DNA of 64,000 nt from Craterostigma plantagineum. Lineage: Eukaryota; Streptophyta; Magnoliopsida; Lamiales; Linderniaceae. Positions within the stretch are counted from its first letter, which is position 1; each line of letters starts with the position of its first letter. The notes beneath the pieces are model-generated. The model saw only the letters and a program-made list of their open reading frames with translations, was not told the origin of the DNA and did no database searches. Made by a program: the position numbers and the translations under genes. Location of the stretch: contig JAPQWV010001398.1 in assembly GCA_027422505.1 (NCBI GenBank), forward strand, positions 1 to 64,000. Reading direction: 5' to 3'. Positions 40,275 through 52,529 of this stretch are shown here, piece by piece.

Positions 40275-43200
40275 CGATAATGCAACTGCGATAAATGCCA
40301 AGTTTGACACACTCCAACAACAGATCGTAGCTAACAACCTCCAAATGCAAACATCGACGAATACACTAGTACCCATGCTATCAACAAAGCCGATTGTTAA
40401 TGTTGTGCAGGTACAATCTATCCTGAGGACTCCCGCAGCTGCGCCGCCTCCTCATGCATACCCAAATTATACTCCGCCATGCGCTACATGTGGCGAAAGT
40501 CATGACGCAACCCGTTGTCCAGCCACTATTCCGACGGAGCAAGTCGACTACATGGGTAACTACCAAGGCCAACGAAATTATACCCCAAACCGAGTTCGTC
40601 CGAACTTGGCCTACGGTAATCAACAACAAGCTCCGCCTGGATTTCAAAACCAACGAATGCAAGGATACCATAGCGCAAATGCTGAGCCCACCTCATATAA
40701 TCGCGTTGATAAGCTCGAGGAATGCTCGAGAAGCTAATGGGAAAGCTCGACTCTCGCTTGGATAATCAAGAAGCACGGTTGCAAAAACGCCGAGTCTTCC
40801 CTACGGGCCTTAGAGAAGCAAGTTGGGCAGATTGCCGAATCAATCCAACGTCCTTCTGATTCGTTGCCAAGTTACACCGAGACCAATCCAAAGGACCACC
40901 ATGTAAAGGCAGTGACACTTCGTAACGGGAGAGAACTCGAGGAAGTGCAGAAAATGAAGAAGAACGTTGAACCCATGCAACCGAGCAGCGAGGCCGACAA
41001 CGAAGAGGAGACTACGTCTAAGCCACCTGTCAAGACGTATCAACCAAAAATTCAATACACAGCAAGGTTAAACGGGAAATCGTTGATGATCAATTTGGTG
41101 AACTTCTCGCTATTTTAAAACAATTACATATTAGTTTACCACTTGTTGATGCCCTTGCGCAGATGCCTCGTTGGGCAAAGCTTTTGAAGGATCTTATCAG
41201 AACAAGCGCAAGAAGATGTTTCCACCGTTGAGCCGCGAGGAGAGTTCTCTGCAATTCTACAGAACAAGTTACCAAAAAAGCTTAGGGATCCAGGGAGTTT
41301 TACTATACCATGTTTAACAGGCAATTTAGTCGTAAGTAAGGCATTGGCCGATTTAGGAGCTAGCATTAATTTGATGCCTTATTTAATGTTTAAACGACTT
41401 GGTTTAGGAGAGCCCAAACCCACTAGGATGAGTTTACAATTAGCGGATAGATCTGTTAAGTATCCTAGGGGTATCATCGAAGATGTGCTGGTTAAGGTCG
41501 ATAAATTATAATTCCTGCAGACTTTGTTATTCTCAATATAGAGGAGGATGAAAATATTCATCTAATCTTGGGTAGGCCATTCCTCGCTACTGGGGGAACA
41601 ATGGTCGATGTTCGTAACGGAACATTGACGTTAACTATAGATGGCGAAAAGGTCACATACGATATGATCGAGTCCATGAAAAAGTCCGAGAAATTAGACG
41701 ATAAGTGCTTTTACATCGATGCATGGAATGACTTTTTATCATTGCAGTGAATCTCACAACCAGAATCTTTTGCTTCGATGTCGGAATTAGCAGAAAACAA
41801 AGAGCTAGAATGGACTAACATATGAGTTCGACTAGAGTTCGACTAGAGTTTCGCGACCAAAACGGAACGGAGAATCTTGCCGTAGACCACTTGTCGAGAC
41901 TAGAAGAGACACCTGCGAGGTCACATATGAGGAGACGATCCGAGACTACTTTCCTGCCGAACACCTTTACGCTATACTTGAGGTACCTGATGAACTTCCA
42001 TGGTATGCCGATATTGCTAACTATCTTGTAGCTACGATCTTACCAAGGGGATACACGAGTCACCAGAGGAAGAAATTCTTCTCCGACTTGTAGTATTACT
42101 TTGGGGATGATCCTTATCTATTTAGGATTTGCGCGGATAACATAATCAGGCGATGCGTACCCTTTCCCGAAACAATCAATATCTTGGGACATTGCCACAC
42201 GGGACAGTGCGGAAGCCATTACGGAGGCAACCGAACCGCACAAAAGGTACTAGAATGTGGATTCTACTGGCCCACAATTTTTAAGAACGCGCAAAGGTAT
42301 GTGGAGGAGTGTGATAGATGCCAACGAACAGGTAATATTTCTAAACGTAATGAGAAGCCTCAGAATTTTATACTCGTTTGTGAAATATTTGATGTATGGG
42401 GCATTGATTTTATTGGTCTGTTTTCGACATCTTTTAAAAATCGATATATCCTAGTGGCAGTCGATTATGTCTCAAAATGGGTGGAAGCGCAAGCGCTGTC
42501 CACTAATGATGCTAGGGTAGTCGTTAAATTTTTAAAAGCTTTATTTTCACGATTTGGCTCACCTCGTTGCATAGTTAGTGATAAAGGTACGCATTTCTGC
42601 AACACTAAAGTTGCAAAGACTCTCGAGAAATACAACGTTAAACATAGATTTACTACTGCATACCATCCTCAGGCGAGCGGCCAAGTGGAGGTCGTGAACA
42701 GGGAGCTGAAGCGGATACTCGGAAAAATCGTGGAACACCATAGGCGGGATTGGCCGAACAAACTGAACGATGCTCTATGGGCATACCGGAGATCATACAA
42801 GACGCATATTGGATCTACACCCTATAGACTTGGGTTAAGCCTAGGCTTGTCTTTCTTGTGTCGGTTCAAATTGGGGGGTGTGGACACACTTGCGCGAATT
42901 CGGGTTTACGGGAAATCTTGCCATTTACCCGTCGAGCTAGAACACAAAGCATATTGGGCTCTAAAAAAGCTAAATTTTGATTTGAATATTGCAGGTGAAA
43001 AGCGAAAGTTGCAGATCAACGAGCTCGACGAGTGGAGGCAAATGGCTTACGAGAATACTCGCCTCTACAAAGACCGTACGAAGCAATATCATGATCGATC
43101 ATGAAACGGGAATTCCAAGAAGGCGACCAAGTCTTGCTGTTCAATTTGCGTTTGCGATTATTTCCCGGTAAGCTTAAGTCGAGGTGGTCTGGTCCATTCA

Positions 43201-43358
43201 CGGTGACCCGAGTGTTTCCCTATGGGACTGTTGAGATCACACACCCAGAAAAAGGGACCTTCAAGGTGAACGGGAAACGTCTCAAGCATTACTATGGCGG
43301 TGACACTGAGGCACTCGGGACGAAAACGATCCACCTCCTCAACACCACCCAGAGCTGA
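40275..43358 (+). pseudogene. Athila-like copy 1: gag end, protease and integrase, RT/RNase H deleted
   Basis: Starts mid-gag (NATAINAKFDTLQQQ) with a zinc knuckle CATCGESHDATRC. The aspartic protease region follows (ALADLGASINLMP, LILGRPFLATGG, 41280-41620). At about 41815-41835 the sequence jumps straight to the end of RNase H ([21 protein letters not shown]), so nearly all of RT and RNase H is gone. Integrase follows: HHCC-type zinc finger ([26 protein letters not shown]), core with DVWGIDF and VSDKGTHF, and a GPF/Y-type C-terminus (GPFTVTRVFPYGTVEI). A 71-bp extra segment interrupts integrase near 42832-42902. The lineage call (Athila, Ty3/gypsy) rests on the gag, protease and integrase sequences. 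Confidence 0.85.
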
Positions 43359-44172
43359 ACCACCGAGCAATGTCTAGCTAAAAGACATTAAGAAAGCGCT
43401 ACTTGGGAGGCACCCCAAGCCCATCCTATATTTTTCTTTTACTTCTAGACGCATTTTTAGTTTTTATGATTTTGTTTTTCCATGATCGCAGGGAATTCAA
43501 AATCTGAAGTGTGGGGAGGAGCGTACAAAGCATGCACGTCGGACTATTCAGGGAAGTTAGCTTATCTCTTTATTTCCTCTTCCTTGTGTTACATAATTAT
43601 TACGTTGAGGACAACGTAAATCATAAGTGTGGAGAGGGGAATTTCAGCGAAATTGATGCAAACTTGTTTATGTGCATGACGTGATATTTTTTTGAAAAAT
43701 TTGGCGTTTTTTTTCGGAAATCATGTTTTTTATCGATCAAAGGATGATCTCATGTTAGGAATTGTGTGAGTAGTTAGGATACATATGCGTGTCAACTTCT
43801 TTTGCATGACGAACTTAGCGATACTTGATAGATTCGTACACATAACCCTATTTTTGTGAGATTTTTGAGCCTACGATCATTTTGCTCATATCCATGGTTG
43901 TGTGAATCATGCTCGTTTATTTCTCTTCAGAACTTTCTTGTGTATTGCGTTTTGAAACTGCTTGAAGTATGATTGCGTGCAAATTAGCAAGGCATTAGGA
44001 ATTCAGTCCATAGCCAAAGTATCTGACCACTCCTGATCACCGTAGTTAGTCACTTTGAGCCTGAGTCTTTTTTTTTGTGAAAACCAGACTATAAATTGCC
44101 GACCCTGATTAAGCATTCAGACATAAACCCATTGGACCGATAGTAGAAGTGTAGGTTGAATGCTTGGTTTAA
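43359..44172 (+). mobile_element. Athila-like copy 1: post-integrase region
   Basis: Non-coding region conserved after integrase in all copies. It contains the stem-loop CTTGGG-N6-CCCAAG (43402-43419), a CTGAAGTGTGGGGAGGAG purine tract (43504), the stem-loop TTACGTTG-AGGA-CAACGTAA (43600-43619) and a second purine tract (43621). The env-like frame known from some Athila elements is not seen. It joins LTR sequence abruptly at about 44172, so the true 3' end is deleted. Confidence 0.75.
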
Positions 44173-45231
44173 GTCAACGAAGTTCGGAAATCAGTAGCTA
44201 AGCTCGAGAGAGGGGCGAACAATTATACCACTCGTAAACGAGCGGAATAAACCCATCACTAGAGATAGGTTGGACTATCCCGCCAGATTAGAGTCAAATC
44301 TAATAGAGGGATTCACCGTGTTTTTTATGCAATCTTCGGTTAAGTAGTTAGGGAAGCTTGCCCGGCCATTTAATTCGTTGATTAGTTGTTTGCGATAATT
44401 ATATGGTAAGGCGTAGTTTCATCAGCTATATAACTCGTATGCATGTAGTAGGAATATCCACGGTCTAATGATAGTTTTATTTACGTACCCTTTATATTTG
44501 TTTTGGTCGAGCTAGGGGGATTCGAGTCTCAAATACGTTTGTTTCCATAAGGGTTTTCCTCACCGCACCATTTTACTAAGTTGTTTTTTTTTTTTTAAAA
44601 TTATTGTTATTTACCTTTTCAACAAACCAACATATTTACTAGAATATTTAAGCGACGGTTTTCTAAGTATATAGTTCCTTTGGGTTCGATACTCGAAAAC
44701 TTGCCATTTGTATGCTATTTTCGATAGGTACACTTGCCGGTTGAGCGTAGGATAGTTTGCGATATTCGTTTTATTTTTATTACTCGATCCGCTCGATCAA
44801 GTTTTTGGCTATTTAATTAGTTGATTAGTTGTTTACGGTCATTGTGTGGTAAGGCACAGTTTCGTCAGCTATATAACTCGTATGCATGTAGTAAGAATCT
44901 CCACGGTCTAATGATAGCATTGTATACACACACGTAATATTTGTTTTGGTCGAGCTAGGGGGATTCGAAGTGTCACATTACCTTTGTTTCCATAAGGGTT
45001 TCCTCTCCGTATCAATTTTTGTATTTATGAGTGTTATTATTTACCATTTCGACAAGCGAACATTCGTGCTAGGATATTTAAGCGAAAGTTTTTCTATGAT
45101 ACATAGTCCTCTTGGGATTCGATACTCGCATACTTGCTACGTCTATGCTATTTCGATGGGTACACTTGCCTGTTGAGCGTATGATAGTTTGTTAGTGTTC
45201 GTTTTATTTTATTACTCGATCCGCTCGATCA
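44173..45231 (+). repeat. Collapsed Athila-like LTRs
   Basis: Two LTR 3' portions lie head to tail. The first ends ...CGATCA at 44799, followed by AGTTTTTGG (the first bases of a primer-binding site). The sequence then jumps back into LTR sequence (44809 on), which ends again ...CGATCA at 45231. Both contain the same landmarks (ACTCGTATGCATGTAGTA, GGTCGAGCTAGGGGGATTCG). An entire internal region has been lost between them. Confidence 0.75.
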
Positions 45232-45237
45232 AGTTTT

Positions 45238-45255
45238 TGGCGCCGTTGTCGGGGA
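45238..45255 (+). other. Primer-binding site, Athila-like (1)
   Basis: TGGCGCCGTTGTCGGGGA, the type seen in Athila elements and usually assigned to tRNA-Asp. It lies six bases after the LTR end. Confidence 0.8.
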
Positions 45256-45259
45256 CTCG

Positions 45260-46078
45260 TTATCCTTGATTCTTTCAAAATGGGTAGAGGCACAAGCGCT
45301 ACCCACTAATGATGCTAGGGTTGTCATAAATTTTTTGAAAACATTATTTTCTCGATTTGGTTCACCTCGTTGCATAATTAGCGATAAAGGTACGCATTTC
45401 TGTAGCACTCATTTTGCAAGGATGCTCGGAATAGCGGCGTGATACATAGTGTTACCACGGCGCACCATCCTCAAGCGAGCGGCCAAGCAGAAGTCGTAAA
45501 CAGGGAGCCAAAGCGTATACTCGAAAAGACCGTGGAGCACCATAGGCGAGATTGGCCAAACAAACTGAACTATGCTTTATGGGCGTACCGGACAGCCTAC
45601 AAAACGCCTATCGGATCCACGCCATATAGACTTTGTTACGGGAGATCTTGTCATTTACCCGTCGAGCTAGAACACAATGCATATTTGGGCTCTAAAGAAA
45701 CTTAACTTTGGTTTGAATCTTGCAGGTGAAAAGCTAAACTTGCAGATCAACGAGCTCGACGAGCGGAGGCAAATCGAGAATACTCGCTTTACAAAGAGCG
45801 TACGAAGCAATATCATGATCGAAGGAAGCGGGAATTCGAAGAAGGGGACCACGTCTTGCTGTACAATTCGTGGCTGCGATTATTTCCCGGTAAGCTGAAG
45901 TCGAGGTGGTCTGGTCCATTCAGGGTGACCCGAGTGTTTCCCTACGCGACGGTCGAGATCGCACACCCAGATAAAGGCACCTTCAAGGTGAACGGGCAAC
46001 GTCCAAGCATTACTATGGCGGTGACACTGAGGCACTCAGGACGAAAATGATTCACCTCCTCAACACCACCCAGAGCTG
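45260..46078 (+). pseudogene. Athila-like integrase fragment joined directly to a primer-binding site
   Basis: About 30 bp after the primer-binding site the sequence is already the integrase core ([16 protein letters not shown] type). It continues through [20 protein letters not shown], the [16 protein letters not shown] region and the GPF/Y domain. Gag, protease, RT and RNase H have all been deleted. Several frameshifts. Confidence 0.8.
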
Positions 46079-46988
46079 AACCACGGAGCAATGTCTAGCT
46101 AAAAGACATTAAAGAAAGCGCTACTTGGGAGGCAGCCCAAGCCTATCCTATGTATTTCTTTTATTTCTAGGCATATTTTAAGTTTTTTATGATTTTGTTT
46201 TTCGATGATAGCAGCGAATTCAAAATCTCAAGTGTGGGGAGGAGACGTACAAAGCATGCACGTCGGACTATTCAGGGTAGTTCGCTTGTCTCTTATTTCC
46301 TCTTCCTTGTGTTACATAATTATAACGTTGAGGACAACGTAAATCTTAAGTGTGGGGAGGGGAATTTCTGCGATATTGATGCGAACTTATTTATGTGCAT
46401 GACGTGATATTTGAAAATTTAGGCATTGTTTTTTTTCGAAAATCATATTTCTTATCGATCGAAGGATGATTTCATGTTAGGAATTGTGTGAGTAATTAGG
46501 ATACATATGCGAGTCAACTTCTTTCTTACATGATGAACTTAGCGATACCTGATAGATTCTTACACATATCCCTACTTTTGTGAGATTTTTGAGCCTACAA
46601 GCTTTTTGCTCATATCCTTGATTGTGTGAGTCATGCCTAGTTTATTTCTCTTCAGAACTTGCTTGTGTATTGCATTTGGAAACTGCTTGAAGTATGATTG
46701 CGTGAAAATGAGGAAGACATTAGGAATTCAGTCCATAGCCAAAGTATGCGACCATGCCTGATCACCGTAGTTAGCCACTTTGAGCCTGAGTCTTTTTTGT
46801 GAAAACCCGACTGTAAATTGCCTACCCTGATTAAGCATTCAGACATAAATCCATTGGAGCGATAGTAGAAGTGTAGGTGGAATGCTTGATTTAAGAAGCG
46901 TAACCCGTACTAAATTTCTGAGTTGAGCGTCGAAAAAAAGGATATATTGACTAAGAACCCTTCCTCCGATAATCTTTCACTCTAAAAA
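46079..46988 (+). mobile_element. Post-integrase region of the integrase-only remnant
   Basis: Same landmarks as in the other copies: stem-loop CTTGGG...CCCAAG (46124-46141), purine tracts at 46226 and 46345. It runs into LTR sequence at about 46989-46996, so the terminal polypurine tract is missing. Confidence 0.75.
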
Positions 46989-47673
46989 AACATTTTATCT
47001 ATTTTTAAGCCGAACACTTCACGGCCGTGAATGATGGCTACCTAAGCCGTGAACACGAGTAGAGACGTGATATTCTACAGTTCTTTTATTGTCACGGCCG
47101 TCAATGTGCTTGAACGTGTTAAAAGTCAAGAGAACGACTTCAAGATACTTTATCTTCTTGAGAACGAAATTAAGACTAACTTAGAAGAAACAAATCACAC
47201 TTATTCTGCATAGGACAAGAGCAGTTAACGAGAAGGCGGCTCAAGAGATCTTGTGGCTGCATAAGTCTTTGAAGATGAGATATCTCATATCTTTGCAAGG
47301 CACAAGGAGGATGACGAGAATTTGAGATGAAGAAAACTCTATATAAAGAGCCAATGTGTGAGAATGAGAGGGAGAAAGAGAAGGAGGTACGTAATAAACA
47401 CCACTAAGCTCATATACATACACATACACGTTAGCATTCTAAGCCCCAAGAACACAACATTAGTTGCTCATCAAGTGCTCGATAAAAGTCCTCAATGAAG
47501 AATGAGATTAACTTCAAAGTCGAATTTAGGGAAGTATTTATGATGTATTCGATGTTAGTTATGTGCTTCATCTATCGTTTTTATACTCGAATACACGATA
47601 GGTACACTTGCCTGTTGAGCGTAGGATAGTTTGCGATATTCGTTTTATTTTTATTACTCGATCCGCTCGATCA
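46989..47673 (+). repeat. Athila-like LTR, 5'-truncated
   Basis: Starts inside the LTR at the CACGGCCGTG repeat block (47020-47029 and a variant at 47093) and ends ...CGATCA at 47673. A good TATA box (CTCTATATAAAGAG, 47337-47350) suggests the LTR promoter lies here. Confidence 0.7.
47337..47350 (+). promoter_or_regulatory. TATA box in the Athila-like LTR
   Basis: CTCTATATAAAGAG, about 325 bp before the LTR end; placement fits an LTR core promoter. Confidence 0.5.
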
Positions 47674-47678
47674 AGTTT

Positions 47679-47696
47679 TGGCGCCGTTGTCGGGGA
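47679..47696 (+). other. Primer-binding site, Athila-like (2)
   Basis: TGGCGCCGTTGTCGGGGA, identical to the site at 45238, five bases after the LTR end. Confidence 0.85.
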
Positions 47697-47799
47697 ACTA
47701 TCGATATTAGAAAATCTTTAGTTTATTATTCTAGCTATTTATTATTAAGTATCAAAATCTTCGCTTAATCATATTTCTTTTGGTCTAGGTACGTGTACG

Positions 47800-50700
47800 T
47801 TGGTGCATGACCCGAAGGAACCCTACACTACCAATAGTGGAGGGGACAAGGAGATCGAAAGAACGTTCCGACACAACCTACGAGAAAACGCAAGGCTAGT
47901 CGAAATGGGGACTCAAAATCGTGACGAGATGCCTCTCGTAGCTAGAGAACCTCCGGAGAGAACTATGGAGGAACAATGCCGTAGGATCGGTTAGCTCGGC
48001 AATAGTACTTCCTCCGGTCCCGAATAACTTCGAGCTCAAACATCATTGGCTCCAAATGCTTCAGACGACAGCTCAATACGACGGACTTCTGGAGGAAGAT
48101 GCTTACGACACATCCGAGACTTCGTGTCCGTTACCGACATAATACGAGTACAGGGAGTAAGCCCTGAAACGATCCGGATCTACTTATTTCCGTTTTTCGT
48201 AAGAGGTAACGCCAAGGAGTGGTATAATCTACTACCCGAAAGATCCATCACCACCTGGGACGAGATGCACGCCACCTTCATTACGCATTTCTTTCCACCG
48301 TCAAAGGTGCTGAAACTAAAAATGGACCTTACGGCATTAAAGCAAAAGGAGGGCGAGAATTTATACGACGTATGGACACGTTTCAAGTGCTTCTGAACCG
48401 CTTCCCACAACATGGCATGACGAAGAGCGAATTGATTCAGCGGTTCCATGAATCGTTGAATGATATTACCGTGCAACTAGTTGACGGGGCATGCAATGGA
48501 GGCTTGTGCAATTTAAGTGCAACGGAAGGCTGGAATCTGATCGAAGAATATAGCCCAAATAGCTTCCGGCGCGGGAGTTCTAGCAATAGAGGCAAACACC
48601 GGGATGTACAACGTCGAATGCAACTGCGATAAATGCCAAGTTTGACACACTCCAACAACAGATCGCAGCTAACAACCTCCAAATGCAAACATCGACGAAT
48701 ACACTAGTACCCATGCTATCAACAAAGCCGGTTGTTAATGTTGTGCAGGTACAATCTATCCTGAGGACTCCCGCAGCTGCGCCGCCACCTCATGCATACC
48801 CAAATCATACTCCGCCATGCGCTACATGCGGCGAAAGTCATGACGCAACCCGTTGTCCAGCCACTATTCCGATGGAGCAAGTCGACTACATGGGTAACTA
48901 CCAAGGCCAATGAAACTATACCCCAAACCGAGTTCGTCCGAACTTGGCCTACGGTAATCAACAACAAGCTCCGCCTGGATTTCAAAACCAACGAATGCAA
49001 GGATACCATAGCACAGATGCTGAGCCCACCTCGTATAATCGCGTTGATAAGCTCGATGAATGCTCGAGAAGCTAATGGGAAAGCTCGACTACTTGGATAA
49101 TCAAGAAGCACGGTTGCAAAAACACCGAGTCTTCCCTACGGGTCTTAGAGAAGCAAGTTGGGCATATTTCCGAATCAATCCAACAACGTCCTTCTAGTTC
49201 GCTGCCAAGTTACACCGAGACCAATCCAAAGGACCACCATGTAAAAGCGGTGACACTTCGTTGAGAACTCGAGGAAGTGTAGAAAATGAAAAGAACGTTG
49301 AACCCACGCAACCGAGCAGTGAGGCCGACAACGAAGAGGAGACTACGTCTAAGCCACCTGTCAAGACGTATCAACCAAAAATTCCATACATAGCAAGGTT
49401 AAACGGGAAATCGTTGATGATGAATTTGGTGAATTTCTTGCTATTTAAAACAATTACATAGTAATTTACCACTAGTTGATGCCCTTGCGCAGATGCCTCA
49501 TTGGGCAAAGTTTTTGAAAGATCTTATCACGAACAAGCACAAACTTGAAGACGTTTCCACCGTTGAGCCTCGAGGAGAGTGGTATGCCATTCTACAGAAC
49601 AAGCTACCAAAAAAGCTTAAGGATCGAGGGAGTTTTGCTATACCGTGTTTAATAGGCGATTTAGTTGTAAGTAAGGCATTGGCGGATTTAGGAGCTAGCA
49701 TTAATTTGATGCCTTATTCAATGTTTAAACGACTTGGTTTAGGAGAGCCCAAACCCACTAGGATGAGTTTACAATTAGCGGACAGATCTGTTAAGTATCC
49801 TAGGGGTATCATCGAAGATGTGCTGGTTAATGTCGATAAATTTATAATTCCTGCAGACTTTGTTATTCTCGATATAGAGGAGGATGAAAATATTCCTCTA
49901 ATCTTGGGTAGGCCATTCCTCGCTACTGGGGAACAATGGTCGATGTTCGTAACGGAACATTGACGTTAACTATAGATGGCGAAAAGGTCACATTCGATAT
50001 GACCGAGTCCATGAAAAAGTCCGAGAAATTAGACGATAAGTGCTTTTACATTGATGCATGGAATGACTTTTTATCATTGCAGTGAATCGCACAACCAGAA
50101 TCTTTTGCTTCGATGTCGGAATTAGCAGAAAACAAAGAGCCACATACGGGAGAGCAGAACCACGAACCATCTCTCAATGTTGACCATATAGGCACAAACG
50201 ACTATGTCAGGAAGGAACTAGCTATCAAGGTGCAGAAGAGCAATGATAAAGAACGAGAAAAATGCTCGATTGAGGAGCCACCAACCTGCGAACTCAAGCA
50301 ACTATCCGATCACCTGGAGTATGCATTTCTCGAGGAAAACTCGAAGCTCCCCGTCATCATAGCATCAAATTTGGAGAAAGAACAGAAAATCATGCTCCTA
50401 GACATGTTACAGGAGCATAAAAAGGCGTTTGCGTGGAAGATATCAGCTATTCGAGGAATCAGCCCGACCTTCTGCATGCATAGGATCCTGATGGAAAACG
50501 AGTTCAAGCCGATGGTGCAACATCAAAGGCGTCTAAACCCGAACAAGAAGGATGTAGTAAAAGTCGAGGTAATAAAGCTACTTGATGCAGGAGTCATATT
50601 CCCGATCTCAGACAGCGCATGGGTAAGCCCAGTTCAAGTGGTGCCGAGGAAGGGAGGAATTACGGTGGTAACCAAAGAGAAAAACGAACTCATTCCAACA

Positions 50701-52529
50701 AGGACCGTTACAGGGTGGTGAGTGTGCATTGACTACCGGAAATTAAACGGCGCGATGCAAAAAGATCAATTTCCTTTACCGTTCAATGATCAAATGCTGG
50801 AGCGTTTATCCGGTCATGAATTTTGCAGTAGGTGTAGTTTTAGGGCAGCGACGGGAAAAGTGTTTCCAACCGATACACTATGCAAGCAAGACTTTAAATG
50901 ATGCACAATCAAATTATACTACCACCGAGAATGAATTGCTTGCAGTTGTGTTTGCAATCGACAAGTTTGGTCAATATCTTATCCTATCGAAGGTCATCAT
51001 CTACACAGATCATTCAGCCATTAAGCATCTCTTTGCGAAGCCAGATGCAAAGCCAAGGTTGATCCGATGGATTCTACTACTCCAAGAGTTCGACGTAGAG
51101 TTTCGCGACCAAAAGGGAACGGAGAATCTTGCCGCAGACCACTTGTCGAGACTAGAAGAGACACCCTGCGAGGTCACAAAAGAGGGTATGATCCGAGACT
51201 ACTTTCCTGACGAACACCATTACGCGATACATGAGGTACCTGATGAACTTTCATGGTATGCCGATATTGCTAACTATCTTGTAGCTAGGATTTTACCAAG
51301 GGGATACATGAGTCACCAGAGGAAGTAATTCTTCTCCTTGAAGTATTGGGATAACCCTTATCTATTTAGGATTTACGCGGATAACATAATCAGGCAATGC
51401 GTACCCTTTCCCAAAACAAACAATATCTTGGGACATTGCCACAGGGGCCCGTGCGGGGGCCATTATGGAGGCAACCGAACTGCACGAAAGGTACTAGAAT
51501 GTGGATTCTACTGGCCCACAATTTTCATGGACGCGCAAAGGTATGTTGAGGAGTGTGATGGATGCCAACGAACAGGCAATATTTCTAAACGTAATGAGAA
51601 GCCTCAGAATTTTATACTCATTTGTGAAATATTTGATGTATGGGGCATTGATTTTATGGGTCCATTTCCGACATCTTTTGAAAATCGATATATCCTAGTG
51701 GCAGTCGATTATGTCTCAAAATTGGTGGAAGCGCAAGCGCTGCCCACTAATGAAGCTAGGGTAGTCGTTAAATTTTTAAAAGCTTTATTTTTACGATTTG
51801 GCTCACCTCGTCGCATAATTAGTGATAAAGGTACGCATTTCTGAAACACTAAATTTGCAAAGACTCTCGAGAAATACGCCGTTAAACATAGATTTACTAC
51901 TGCATACCATCCTCAGGCGAGCGGCCAAGTGGAGGTCGTGAACAGGGAGCTGAAGCGGATACACGAAAAAACCGTGGAACACCATAGGCGGGATTGGCCG
52001 AACAAACTGAACGATGCTTTATGGGCATACCGGACAGCATACAAGACGCGTATTGGATCTACACCCTATAGACTTGTTTACGGGAAATCTTGTCATTTAC
52101 CCGTCGAGCTAGAACACAAAGCATATTGGGCTCTAAAAAAGCTAAATTTTGATTTGAATATTGCAGGTGAAAAGCGAAACTTGCAAATCAAGGAGCTCGA
52201 CGAGTAGGGCAAATGGCTTACGAGAATACTCTTCTCTACAAATAGCGTACGATGCAATATCATGATCGATCATGAAAGAGGAATTCCAAGAAGGCGACCA
52301 AGTCTTGCTGTACAATTCGCGTCTGCGATTATTTCCATGTAAGCTGAAGTCGAGGTGGTCTGGTCCATTCACGGTGACCCGAGTGTGTCCCTACGGGAAT
52401 GTCGAGATCACACGCCCCGAAAAAGGGACCTTCAAGGTGAACAGACAACGTCTCAAGCATTACTATGGCGGTGACACTGAGGCACTTGGGATGGAAACGA
52501 TTCACCTCCTCAACACCACCCAGAGCTGA
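47800..52529 (+). pseudogene. Athila-like copy 2: gag-pol with part of RT deleted
   Basis: Gag from about 47800 (GNAKEWYNLLPERSITTWDE, FFPPSKVLKLKMDL, then the zinc knuckle CATCGESHDATRC near 48820). Protease 49493-49963 (ALADLGASINLMPYSMFKRL, PLILGRPFLATG). RT starts 50113 (LLDAGVIFPISDSAWVSPVQ), has a TGA at 50719-50721 in the RTVTGW block, and at about 50826 jumps from LSGHEF to [13 protein letters not shown]. The palm with its catalytic aspartates is therefore missing. RNase H remains ([26 protein letters not shown]). Integrase 51338-52529 has a TGA at 51842 and a further stop at 52205. Dead copy. Confidence 0.87.
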
